This document shows, piece by piece, positions 35,033-45,600 of a stretch of 64,000 bases of DNA (position 1 is the stretch's first letter; each line of letters opens with the position of its first letter). A program made the translations under genes and the position numbers. The notes beneath the pieces were generated by a model. That model was not told the origin of the DNA. It searched no databases and saw nothing but the letters and a program-made list of their open reading frames with translations. Origin of the DNA: Struthio camelus (lineage: Eukaryota; Chordata; Aves; Struthioniformes; Struthionidae); contig NC_090953.1 in NCBI RefSeq assembly GCF_040807025.1, forward strand, positions 24,040,997 through 24,104,996. Reading direction: 5' to 3'.

Positions 35033-36303
35033 GATCTTGGAAGGGAAACAAGTTGGTGAAGAGTGGGGCTGAAGAGACACAGAAAACGCTCGAACCCCTA
35101 AGCGGGCCGCGATGGGTCACAGGCAGCACCGACCCGTGGCTTTGGCAGAGGATGCTGGAAGGCAGAAACGGGGCCTCGGACTCCAATTCCCATGAATTTT
35201 CATCAGAAATTCAACATCCGGCTGCTGCCTGGGAATCCGCATGGGGAAAGCGTGCAACTCCATCGGGAGAGCGAGGGAGGGATAACGGCTGCAGTACACT
35301 GCTCCCCCTGCCTCCTTCTCCTCTTCCGCAAGGCAAGGAGGACGGATCCCACCAAATACCTTCCCATTAGCACACTGAGGGCACTGACCACACAGAGCTT
35401 AACAGACCCCTGACCCGAGACGGCCCAGTGCAAGATCAGTTCACGGATGAAGAATATTTGCAGAAGGGAAATCAGCGCAAGAACGGGGGGAGGTTTGGGA
35501 GCAGAGGAGGTGCTTGGAGGAGCCTGCAGCTGGGGAGCAGCCTCCCCTGGATGATCGCAGCTCCCACACCCGCTGCAGCCGGTTTATATGCCAGGAGATG
35601 GCCCCAAATTCCTCGCAACCAGCTCCCACCCCACCGGCAGCACTTTGCAGCCCTTCCAGCTACCCAGGCAACGCCATCCCAGCTTTATGAGCAACCACCT
35701 GAGTTGGTCATACAACATCCTTCTCGTCTCCGAGCCGGAGCACAGCAGGTAAGTGGGAGACGTGGCTCCTCGGGGCCGGGAGCACAGCCCAGGACAGTCC
35801 GCTCCCTGCCCTGCTCCCCTTACTTTCCCAAGGTCAAGGCTTTCACCCAGCAGCAAAAGCACCCAGAAGATTCAGTAATGCTCTAGGTGTAAAGACCAGG
35901 ACACCTCAACATGCTTCAGCCCAAGAGAGCTCACTACGTGCTGGAGAAAGCCAGAGAGGAGCCAACTTTCTCAGCAAAGAGAATAGATCAAACGTAGCTC
36001 AGATTGCTTCAAGAAGCCCAGCCACAACAGCCTCCCCGTCTGTGATGTACCTTCCCTAGCAGAAGCACAGGCAACCTGTACCCTCAAGGAACCACTCAGA
36101 AATAACTCCCCATAACACTCGCTCCTCTCCTGGGCAGGGGATAAGACAACAAACACGTCAAAGACATCAGTCACGTCACTTAACGGGAGATATGAGCGCA
36201 AGCTGGAGCAAGAGCAGCCCAAGCGAGAAGAGAGGCTGCCCTGATGCTTGGAAATCATTGATCTAGGGAAATTTGATTGTTCTCCTAGAGTAAACTGGAG
36301 GGG

Positions 36304-36323
36304 AAAAAAATAAAAAAAAAAAA
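36304..36323. repeat. A-rich tract
   Basis: Two A runs separated by one T, 300 bp downstream of CD276 exon 7. Confidence 0.8.
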
Positions 36324-36617
36324 TCGATAGATGATGGAAATGCAATGGATATTATACACTCAGATTTTAGTATCGTTTCTCTCGCGCTCTGCAAGGAGTC
36401 TTAATCACCAGCTGCTCGGTTCGCAACGGAACCGCCGAGCGGGACTGCAAAGCGACTGGCAAATCCGGAAGCGAGGGCAGAGCTAAAGCAGAGCGCTCGG
36501 GGCAGCCGCGGGCTCTGCAGCCGGCTGCCGGCCTCGAGCCCACGCGGTTTCTGCTGCAACGAGCCAGCTCTCGCCCCTACGCCCGCCGCTCCGCGGGCGC
36601 CCGCCCAACACGCTTAC

Positions 36618-36653
36618 CTTCTTTGTTTTCTGCGCTCTTCAGCGGCTGCAAGG
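36618..36653 (-). CDS. CD276: CD276 exon 7 (cytoplasmic ALQPLK exon)
   Basis: The acceptor is CCTTTTTGCAG| and the donor is GAAG|GTAAGC. This 36-nt micro-exon encodes [12 protein letters not shown], matching the human ALQPLKHSDSKE. A strong donor follows, so at least one more coding exon must lie further left. It was not found. Confidence 0.9.
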
Positions 36654-39600
36654 CTGCAAAAAGGCAGAAGGGCAGGCGGTCAGCTCACAACGTACGCCGC
36701 GCGGCACGGCGGCTTGCAAGGGGAGAATCGCCCCCGTCTCTTAGATCCACGCTGTCCTTGAGAACCCGCGGCGTTTGCCCGGCTCCCGCAATAATTAAGC
36801 CCAAAATTTCCATCGCAAACCAACTCCCAGCCCTTAAACCTCAGCGGCAGCAAAAGCCGTCGAGGAGCCGGCGTCCCAACCACGCTCGCTCCCAAGACGA
36901 CATCAGGCGCAAGCCGCTCCGTGTGCAACCAGGCTGCTGTTGTGCTCAGAGCAGATAAAGGGAATCACCACGTGTATAATTAACTCAGTAGATTACAGCA
37001 GATTACGCCCGTACGTGCAAGCGGATCAGAGCGCGGCTGACGGGTTCGTTGGCTGGAAAAATGAAGGAATCCAACCCCGCGCTCGCCCTCCAGCCCGCTT
37101 TACACCCGGTGCCCAGGTGTTGCAGCCCCGCAGCGGCAAGCCAGCCTCGGGCTCCGGGAACCCACGGCTTTGATATCGCACCTACCTGTCTTGGGCTCTT
37201 CCCCCTCCTCGTCCCGCTCCTCCGTCCCTGCAAAATAAAAGCCGGGAGCACATGAAGCATCCACAGACCAGAGCCCCCACCGCGGCAGCGCCCTCCCGGT
37301 ACCGTCACTGCTGGCTGGGCTTAGGGGACGCCGCTCAGAGCTGCCTCCGACCCCGGCTGCTTGGGCGCGCGCGCGCCGGGCTCCGCTCGGGACGAGGCGC
37401 TGCCGAGACGCGGAGCTGCTTGGGGAGGAGGCGGCCGGCAGCCAGCTCCAACCAGCGCCCTCCCTCCAGCGTCCCAGCCCCACTGCGGAGCTTGGCTCCC
37501 CCGCTCCGTGCAGGGGATATTTGCACCGGCTCCGGGGCGGTGACGGGGCAGCGCCGGTACCCACAAGCAAGGAGCCGCTTCTCCCCATCGCAGGAGGCAG
37601 AGGAGACCTGGCTCAGTGCAAACCCACGCGGCTCCCTGTCTGCAGCAGGGCTGCCGCCCGGAGCGGCGCTCGCAGGGGCTCGGCGCGGCGCTTCACGCAG
37701 AGCGCCAGCAGGGCTCGCGAGGGCCTTCTGGACAGCCCGGCCCGGGGAGCTCGCTCGGCACCAAGGTGCCAACAGCCCAGGGCAGCGTAAGTGCGGTTTA
37801 TGCCCTCTTCCTCCTCCCGCAACACGTGCTCGGCACCTGCAGGCAAGCTCCAGGCTGCCTCCAGGGCTCCGGAAAAGCAGAGCAAGGGGAATCGTTGGGA
37901 AGCTCTTCCCGGCCGCATGGACCCAGCGGCACCTAAGGATACAGCTGCTTCCTAATCCTGCCCTGGCGCACGACAGCCAGTACCGCGCCTGCAGAGAGCG
38001 GGAGGGAGCCCCGCTCGCCCCCCAGCCTTGCGCGGCTCCCTCCAAGACGCAGCCTCACCCCGCGCAAGCCTTGCCCGCTGGCTTTGCCCAGCATCTTGCT
38101 GGGCCCACGTCTGCCCCCGAGAAAACAGGGCTGCAATTCAGCCAGGCAGCAGGAATCCTTCGCGAGAGCCCCGGAAGAGCATCAGCTAATCCCCTTCCCC
38201 GCTGCACGTGCACCCGGGCCTTTCCCACGGCTTCCCCCAGTTTGCACGACCAGAGGGACAGGACTGAGGATCGACGCAGAAGGCACCTGGCCCGCAGCAC
38301 CCACAGGGCCAGGAGGTGCCGAGGGCACCCGCAGCGAGCAGGCCGCAGAGCTGCGCGCGGGACAAGCAAGAAACAGGATCCCCAGGGTCCCCCGCACACC
38401 CGAGCGCGGAGCTTGCCAGGCTGCCGCTCCCTCCGAGGACATCCCGCCACCGCCGGGTACCGAGGCCACCCTGCAGCACAACCTCCACTCTCCCACCAAA
38501 CCTCTCTGCAAACGTTCTTGTTATTTGGGTAAACGGCCAGTCTTTTCCGGACAGCTGCGTGGCCTTTTCCCTTATGACTTCCAAGGGCTGCGAGTTCCTA
38601 GTTACACCTAACAGCTTGGAGCTTCTCAAACGGCGAAGCAACACAACAGGGGAGGAGCAAGGGCCAAAAGAAGTTCAAACCCCACCACATCTGTTGCAAA
38701 AGCAGCAAAAATTGCTGCGTCTTGCAGCAGCGCTCTGCTTTCAGGCACAGGGGACGGGTCCCTGCCCGGATTCAAGTGACTGACGCTCGGAGCAGAGGTT
38801 TGTGGCTAAGGATGTGCAGCAGTCAGTGAAAAACACGGAGGGTTGGGAGCGGTCTCGTGATGCAGAAGGACTGAGGTCAGCTGGCCTGGGGCCATGGCCT
38901 TGCTTCATGGCACTTCAAATCCACTATCAAAAGCCAAAATTCACTTTGGTTTCTGTTATAGAGGAGGGGGGAAAATAAAATAAAATAAATGAATAAATCA
39001 AACCAGACGATCGGAATGGCCTTCAAGCCAACCCATATCTTATAGGCTTGATCTTGTGTTACAAACCCCAAGGGACAGAAACTCCCAAGCCACCTTCCGC
39101 GATCTGCTGGAGAAAAACCCCTCGGGCCGGTCAGCCCTGGCGACACGGCACAGCCCTGGGGCTGGGCGCCGAGAGCCCGTCTGCCCTGGCAACGCATGGA
39201 GCGGCGAGGGCGTCTGCAGACCATCGTTTGTCCCCGGCAGAGAGAGGAGGAACCAGACCAGGCAGCCTCCGGTGCAGGCTCCGGTCTGACGGCCCCACGT
39301 TAGGATACTATTAGAGAAAGTTTGGGGTTTTTTTTTTTTTTTTTGAGCTTTGGCAAAGTACCTCAGCCCTGGAGTTAGCGAGAGCAAACAAATCAGCACC
39401 GCCAGCAAAGCTGCTTGCACAGCCCTCTGCAGAGCCCAACGGCACTTCTCAAGGAGCTTTTCACGAAAGCGCCTCTCCGTAATAAAGAAAACAGGAAAAA
39501 GACAAGAACGTAGAAAACGGAGTGGGTGCAGGCCGGTTTTTCAGAGCGGGCTTTTCGGAGAGCGTCCTGCGAGACGACAGCACGGCCTTAATTAATTCTT

Positions 39601-42600
39601 TCCAAGCAGAGCGCGGGCAGGCAAGGATAAAGGAGCCGGCGAGGGAGCGCGCGGAGCGGCTCCGTCTCATGCTATCTCCGTCTGTCAATACACCTGACAT
39701 TTCCATGGCGGCAAACGCTGGAGGCATCTTCGCGGAGGAAAAGCTCCACGTCCGCCCGTGGATTAGAGCACGAGAGCGCTCCCAAGAGACAGCCAGCGAG
39801 CGAGCGAGGGGGTAGGGACGTCAGGCAGGACGCGCGGAGGAGAGAGGGGGACGCGCAACGCTCGCGGGAGAGCGGAAGGCAGGGAAAAATGCCGGGAGAG
39901 ATCGAGTATGAGTACAGAGAGGTGGAAGAGGGAGACAAAATGTCCACGTAGGAGCATCATGCGTGATGGCTCGGGTAGGAGTCATCTCACCTCCCATCGG
40001 ACGGCACGGGAGAGAGGTAGGTACCTCCAGGGCCTCGTTGTATCTCATCCAACGCAAGGCGGCTAAAACGGGTCGCTGCACGTCTCTCTCCACAGATGCT
40101 GTTTAGCTGACATCTGTCTACGCTGCGACCATCTGCAGTTAGGCCAGCTCAATCCTGCCTCCCTGAATCAGCCGCGTGACTCGCCTGCCCTGCTTCAGAC
40201 ACCGACCACGGAAGAGGCAAGCGGGGCCCTCGTTTGCCCGCTTTTCTCCTGCAAAGGTGAAGGACGCTCCCGGGTCGACCGCTACCCACGCTCCAACGAA
40301 TCCCGCTCGTCCCGTTCGCAGCCCGGCCACCGAGCAGAGGCGCTCTGCCGAGCAAGGCCAGAACTGCAAAAAAAGCCCAGGTGAGCAGAGTGCCAGGCCA
40401 GGCCCACGCGCACCCTGGCACGGCGGCAGGCCCCGGGGCACGGTAGTCCCACCACACGCCAGCGTGCAAGACGCTTGCCGGCTCGCTCCTCCCCGCCGCC
40501 TCTCGAGCGGGGAACGAGCGACGCGCGTGGGAATCCCTCCTCGCTTCCTCCCGCGGCGCCTCTGCTCTCCCCGCTGCCGCGTTCGGGCTGCCGGAGGCGG
40601 GGAAGGAATTTCCCAGCCCTATGGGCAGGTTCGACCATCTTCACTGTTTGCACAGATTTTATGGAGACTCAAGTTCTTTCCTCTCTCATCTTCTCTTTCC
40701 AAACAGACCACAGGCAGGACCCTCTCCGTTCCTCCCAGAGACCAGCAGGACAGGCGGCAGGTATAACATTAAGCCTATTTTCTCACTTCCCTTCCCTCCC
40801 AGACTGCTGCTGCCTGTTGCAAAGACAAACTTCCCGCAGGCTGCAAACCTCATCCCTAAGGGCCGGGCTCCAGCCAAGCTGCTCCTCTGGGCGGGAGGGA
40901 AACGGGCACTTAACCCCCGGCATCGCTCGAGACGACCCGCCGCAGGGCCGAGCACGTTACCTGCATTTTCTTCCTCTTCCTCGCGGCTCTGGCGGATTTT
41001 CTTCTGGCACACGTACACCAGGGCAGCGAGCAGCCCGAGGACGCAGACGGCGAGCCCCACCGTCACCCAGAGCGCCACGGCGGGGAAGGCGAGGTGTTGG
41101 CCTGGAGGGAAGAAAACAGAAATACCGCCACGGTGAGCGCTGCCGCCCGACGGAAGGGACGCGTGCTGGGCCGCCGGCGCGAGGAAGCCCTCCGGCCGGG
41201 CACCACCGTCCCCGGCAGCGTGACCGCCGCACGGAGCGCCCGCCGGCGCTGCCAACTGGGAGCCGCGCCAGAGGCTCGCGGGACGACCCTGGCCTGCGTG
41301 TCCGTGAGAGCAGCAAAGGGAGCGAGGGGCTCCCCAGGATCTGCGGATCACCCGGGCGAAGCAGCTGGGGACCAGCACGGGGTGCAGAGCCCTCGCGGCT
41401 CTGGCGAGGGGTCGCTGCAAGCAGGTTTGGCAGAGCCCGACCCGGCAAAGCCTCAGCAAACGGCAGCACGCTGCCAGCGCCTCGCTGCTCTCCGGCCGTC
41501 TGGGTCCGGGGAAATAAAACCACCAGCTCCTCTAATTGCAGCCTCTCCCAGCAGGTCTGGATCCGGCCGGGAGAGCAGGAAATCAGCAGGTTGAGTCACT
41601 CTATAAAATACTTCATTAACCTTTAAATAATTGCGCTAATAATTTCAAATTGCAAGCTGACCCGTCGCTCGCTAAGAAGCTAAAGAGAAGAATTAGAAAC
41701 TGCTCACCCGCTCCCTCTCATCTAACGCCACGGGAGCCGGGAAGCACGCAGGCCCCCCACGGGATCGGGGATGGCCGGGCACGCTCCCCACCACACACGG
41801 CCACAGCGTGGCGGGCAGCAGCCGTGGTTTGGGCATATTTCCACGGAGCTAGGCACAGATATCCCTCGGAGGAGAAAAGGGCTCGTTGGCTTGACCCTTG
41901 GGCTTGTCCACCACCAGCCTAACACGCTGGAGAACATTGACGCCTCCAAGGACCAGCCCAGGTGGAGAGAAGGAACCTGCTAGAGGAGCTGCTCTTTCAG
42001 CCCCGATCCCACCCGGGCGCATTTGCTTCAAGTACAGGCAGACTCGGTTCCCTCCTTTCTTTTTTGCGTAAATCCCAGATAACTGCATGTGCTGGGATCA
42101 AAAGGGACTTCAAATTTTGAGGAATTTGGAAATCTCTGTGGTGTGTCACGCCAGGATGGAAGTGATGGGACCCACCAGTTGTCCAGCTCCAGGGTCCCCG
42201 CTAATCACCAGCAGGGACAGGAAGGAATTTCTCCTGCGGGCTCCAACAGCGAATTTACACACCCCTGCCCACCTCATCACGGGAGAGGGGATAACAACCA
42301 CGTCTCCCCGCCACAGCAAACACTGCCCTTGCAGAGGGCCTGAACCCAGGCCAAAGCCCTCCCTCCGTCACCGCTCCCTTCCCGGCTGTCAGGCTCTGCT
42401 GACGAGCCGGCTGCATCCCCCAGCAATTCCCTCTGCGGCACAAAGTCACGCCGCTAGCAAGGGGGAAGAAGAAACGGAGGCAGCCAGGGCAGGACAACAT
42501 GAGAAAAGATGCTTGGGGGGTGCTGCACGGTCTTGGAAAGGAGGAGACGCAGAGCCTGTGCCAACTGGATATGCTGCTGGTTGTTTAAACACGTGTCAGG

Positions 42601-45600
42601 CCTGGAAGAGATGAGCGAACTGCACGTGGGGACGTTCCCAGCCAGCGCTGCACTCCCGTTGGGCTCTCAGGCCCTTCGTTCTGCTTTAGCAGTGAACCGT
42701 AGCAGGGAGGAGACAAGGCGAACGTAGATCTCTCCAACGCACACAGCTCCTCCTTCGCAACTAACAGCATCCGCGGCACCTCACCAGCCCAAATCCGGCC
42801 CTCACACGTGTCATTCCCAATGCTGAACATCTGCTCACACGCTAAGGAGGCAACCGCAAAAAAGCCACTCCTCTGCCACCAATAACAACAAAATTCCTGC
42901 TGTTGGGTGATGTGAAGCAAGAACCGTGGACACGTTGTCAGTGCTGCTAGTGGGAGCACTTTAGCAGATGCGTGATCTACTCGTATGCAAAGGTGATGAC
43001 CATCAGCATCAGTCAGCTCTCACCCTCCCGTGCAGGCTGGTACCCTCCTCTCACAGGTAGGGATAAACCTACGTCCGCACGAGGCTGTCCTCTCCCAGTG
43101 CTCTGCACACACTTGCAGAAGGTCCACCTTCTCAAAGGAGGGGACAATACCCACGTGGACGCAGGATGTGGATTCACTGCTGCCAAGCCAGCATCACTGC
43201 TCCTCCAGAAGGAAGAATCGCCTGTGGAGGAGGCGTTGTGGCCTCCATCGGACACTGCATCCAACGGACACGGGTCCTGCAAAGCCATGAGAGCCAGCTC
43301 CCACCTTGCCCTCACCAGCCGTGGCTACCGCTAGCCTTGTCAGAGACAGCCCTCTCTCCAGGTAACATCCGCGCAGCTGTGCTAGCCTTTCTGGAAGAGT
43401 TTGGTGTATCCAGCCAAAAGGCTTATGCTCCACCAGGGACCCTCTTTCACAACCCAGCAACGCTGTACCAAGGATAATTAAACACTAATTAATGTTACCA
43501 GTGAGCGTACAAGGTTATAAAGAGCTCCAAGGCACCTATAAAAGCTGAGCTAGCGAGGACAACTGGAAGCCATCCGTAGTTGGCAGCAAGCTCGTCACCA
43601 GCCCTGCAAAGCATCTGACGGAGCCCAAGGAGTCAAACTCCTTGGAAACAGAGCCTGGACCAAATCCATGCTCTGCCATGTAGACCAGGAGGAACACATA
43701 GCTTCAGAGAGCACCTCTCTTCCCGCTCGGGAGCTTTTGGGACAGACCACAGCAAACAGAGCAGAACCCCAAGGACAACAGGAGAAGAGACGGCAAAGCC
43801 CCCAAATCCATGCCCCGGCTCCAGGAGGCCAGGATTCAGGGCGCTTATCTTGGCCCCATCCCTATCAGCTCACGGCTGTTGGCACGACTGGTCCATCCCT
43901 CCCATCTTAGCCGCGCAGCCCGTCTCGCCCTGGCAGTGCAGAGCCCCACCTTCAGCCATCACCCCTGTCCGTCACAGGCTTGGCGTCCCCCAAAGCCTCC
44001 CACCCAGACCGGACCCCTCTCCCCGCAGCCAGCCCTGTCTCCTCTCGGTAGCCCACATTACTCAGCTCCTTGACACAGCCCTGCCAGTCTCCTTGACTGA
44101 GCCCTGCCCACCCTCCCCTGCCAGCCCCATCCATGATAAATGCCACTAAACTCTCATTTATCGGGCCATCAGAGCAAGACGCTGTCAGAGGGAAGTGGCA
44201 AGGCTGAACGATGCTCTTACGGCACAGCGCTGCCTGTACAATAAACAGTGGTTAATAAACTAGGCCAGCCTATATTTATGATCTGTTTTCACAGCTCCCT
44301 CTCCTCCCGACTTTTCTTCACGCAGGGCAGTCTCCACGTCTGGAAAACAGCCCCGAACTGTAAGGGAGCCATCAACCATCCAACACGTCATTGCCTGCCC
44401 ACTGGGACTCTAATTAACAGTGTACAGGCGTCACAGAGGTGTAATGAGCAGGGAAGCTAAGCAGAAAGTTTGCCAAGACACTACTTGCAACGCAAAATGC
44501 CCCCGGTGGAAAATCACCACCCTAATACCAGGTGCCAAAGGGTCTGTCAGTCAAGATTAGTTATTAGAAGGTCAGCTGAGACTACAAGTAATGCAGTATT
44601 TGGGTAGGGTCTTAAGCAGGGATTGCTGCAGCCACTGCTAGGACGGAGCACCCCGACACTGACTCAAGAGCATCCCAAAGCCATAAGACTATGCACAAAG
44701 GAGAGGAAGAATAACATGCCCTGTGGTGGCTTCAGGAGCGGTTTAGACTCGTACAGGACTATTAGCAAAGCCAGAGACTAAAAAGTCCTAGAAAAACACA
44801 CCCAGACCTTTCCCAACTCTTTCACAGTTCTTGTGAGAAGCTTTTTGCAGCTCAGCAAGTGCCTCCATAGCTCAGCCCTCCAGAGACAAGCTGAGACGCT
44901 GGCGCCAAGGCAACTGGGGAGGAGAACAGAGCCACGAACCATCCTGCAGGTCCAGGGACTGGGATGGGAGAGAGGCAGAGCAGGAATACAGGGTAGCAGC
45001 CCCAGGGGAAGCTCTAGGCTACAGCAAAGATCACCGCCTTCTTCAGAGAGACCCCCATCCCTGACCTCCCCTCGCTGGCTCACCCGTGATGGTGACGGAG
45101 GCGTGGGTCTCCTGCTGCAGCACTGGGTTTCGCACCAGGCAGGAGTAGGTGCTGCTTGGCTCCACCAACACCTGGAGGACGCTGTGCACATCAAAGAGAC
45201 CCTCCTCGTTGGCCACCTGAGACGTGGTGACGTTTTCCGTGATGTTGCTGCCGTGGCTGTCTTGCCAAAGGACAGTGGCTTCAGGGTAGCCACGGGATGC
45301 ATGGCAAGTCACTGCCACCAGATCCCCCGGCTTCAAGTTCTTGTTGGGCTCCAGGTTCAGATTGGGCTTGGAGTAGGGAGCTGAAAGGGAAAGGAGAGCC
45401 AGCACGAGGTGACAGAGATGACTGAACGATCATGCTCTGGAGCAACCAATGGTCCTTTTCTCCCTACTTCCTCAAGGCATCTACCCCTACCTCCATCACA
45501 GGAGCTGTTGGAGGACCAACAGCTCCATCCCCACACCAGGGAGATGCCTGTCACCTTCCTATACCCAAGAGCTCGAGGACACTGTTCTCACAGGGTGCTA

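Larger units (their letters stand above)
34850..36600. other. DNA left of CD276 exon 7
   Basis: No recognised exon. A 22-codon frame with an ideal start context (34964-35032, plus) and a strong plus-strand donor (CAGCAG|GTAAGT, GT at 35749-35750) lie to the right of the CpG island, which raises the possibility of a plus-strand transcript. Confidence 0.4.
37228..40960 (-). other. CD276 intron 5
   Basis: Intron between the transmembrane exon and the acidic cytoplasmic exon. It holds CpG-rich DNA at 37.3-38.5 and 39.5-40.9 kb, a poly-T and an AAAAT microsatellite. The 426-codon frame at 37252-38532 (plus) is Arg/Pro/Ala-rich without motifs and is taken as spurious. Confidence 0.6.
41102..45083 (-). 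other. CD276 intron 4
   Basis: Intron between the IgC and transmembrane exons. It contains two AT-rich blocks listed separately. No second V-C domain pair is present, so the four-Ig form known in primates is not encoded here. Confidence 0.65.

Noticed and set aside
37252-38532. 426-codon plus-strand frame antisense to CD276 exon 6 region
   Set aside because: No recognisable domain, compositionally driven, and an equally long frame exists on the opposite strand.
41102-45083. Search for a second V-C domain pair (four-Ig CD276)
   Set aside because: No additional Ig-type motifs such as FTC or YSC in context, WQLTDTK or LVRNP were found in the introns.
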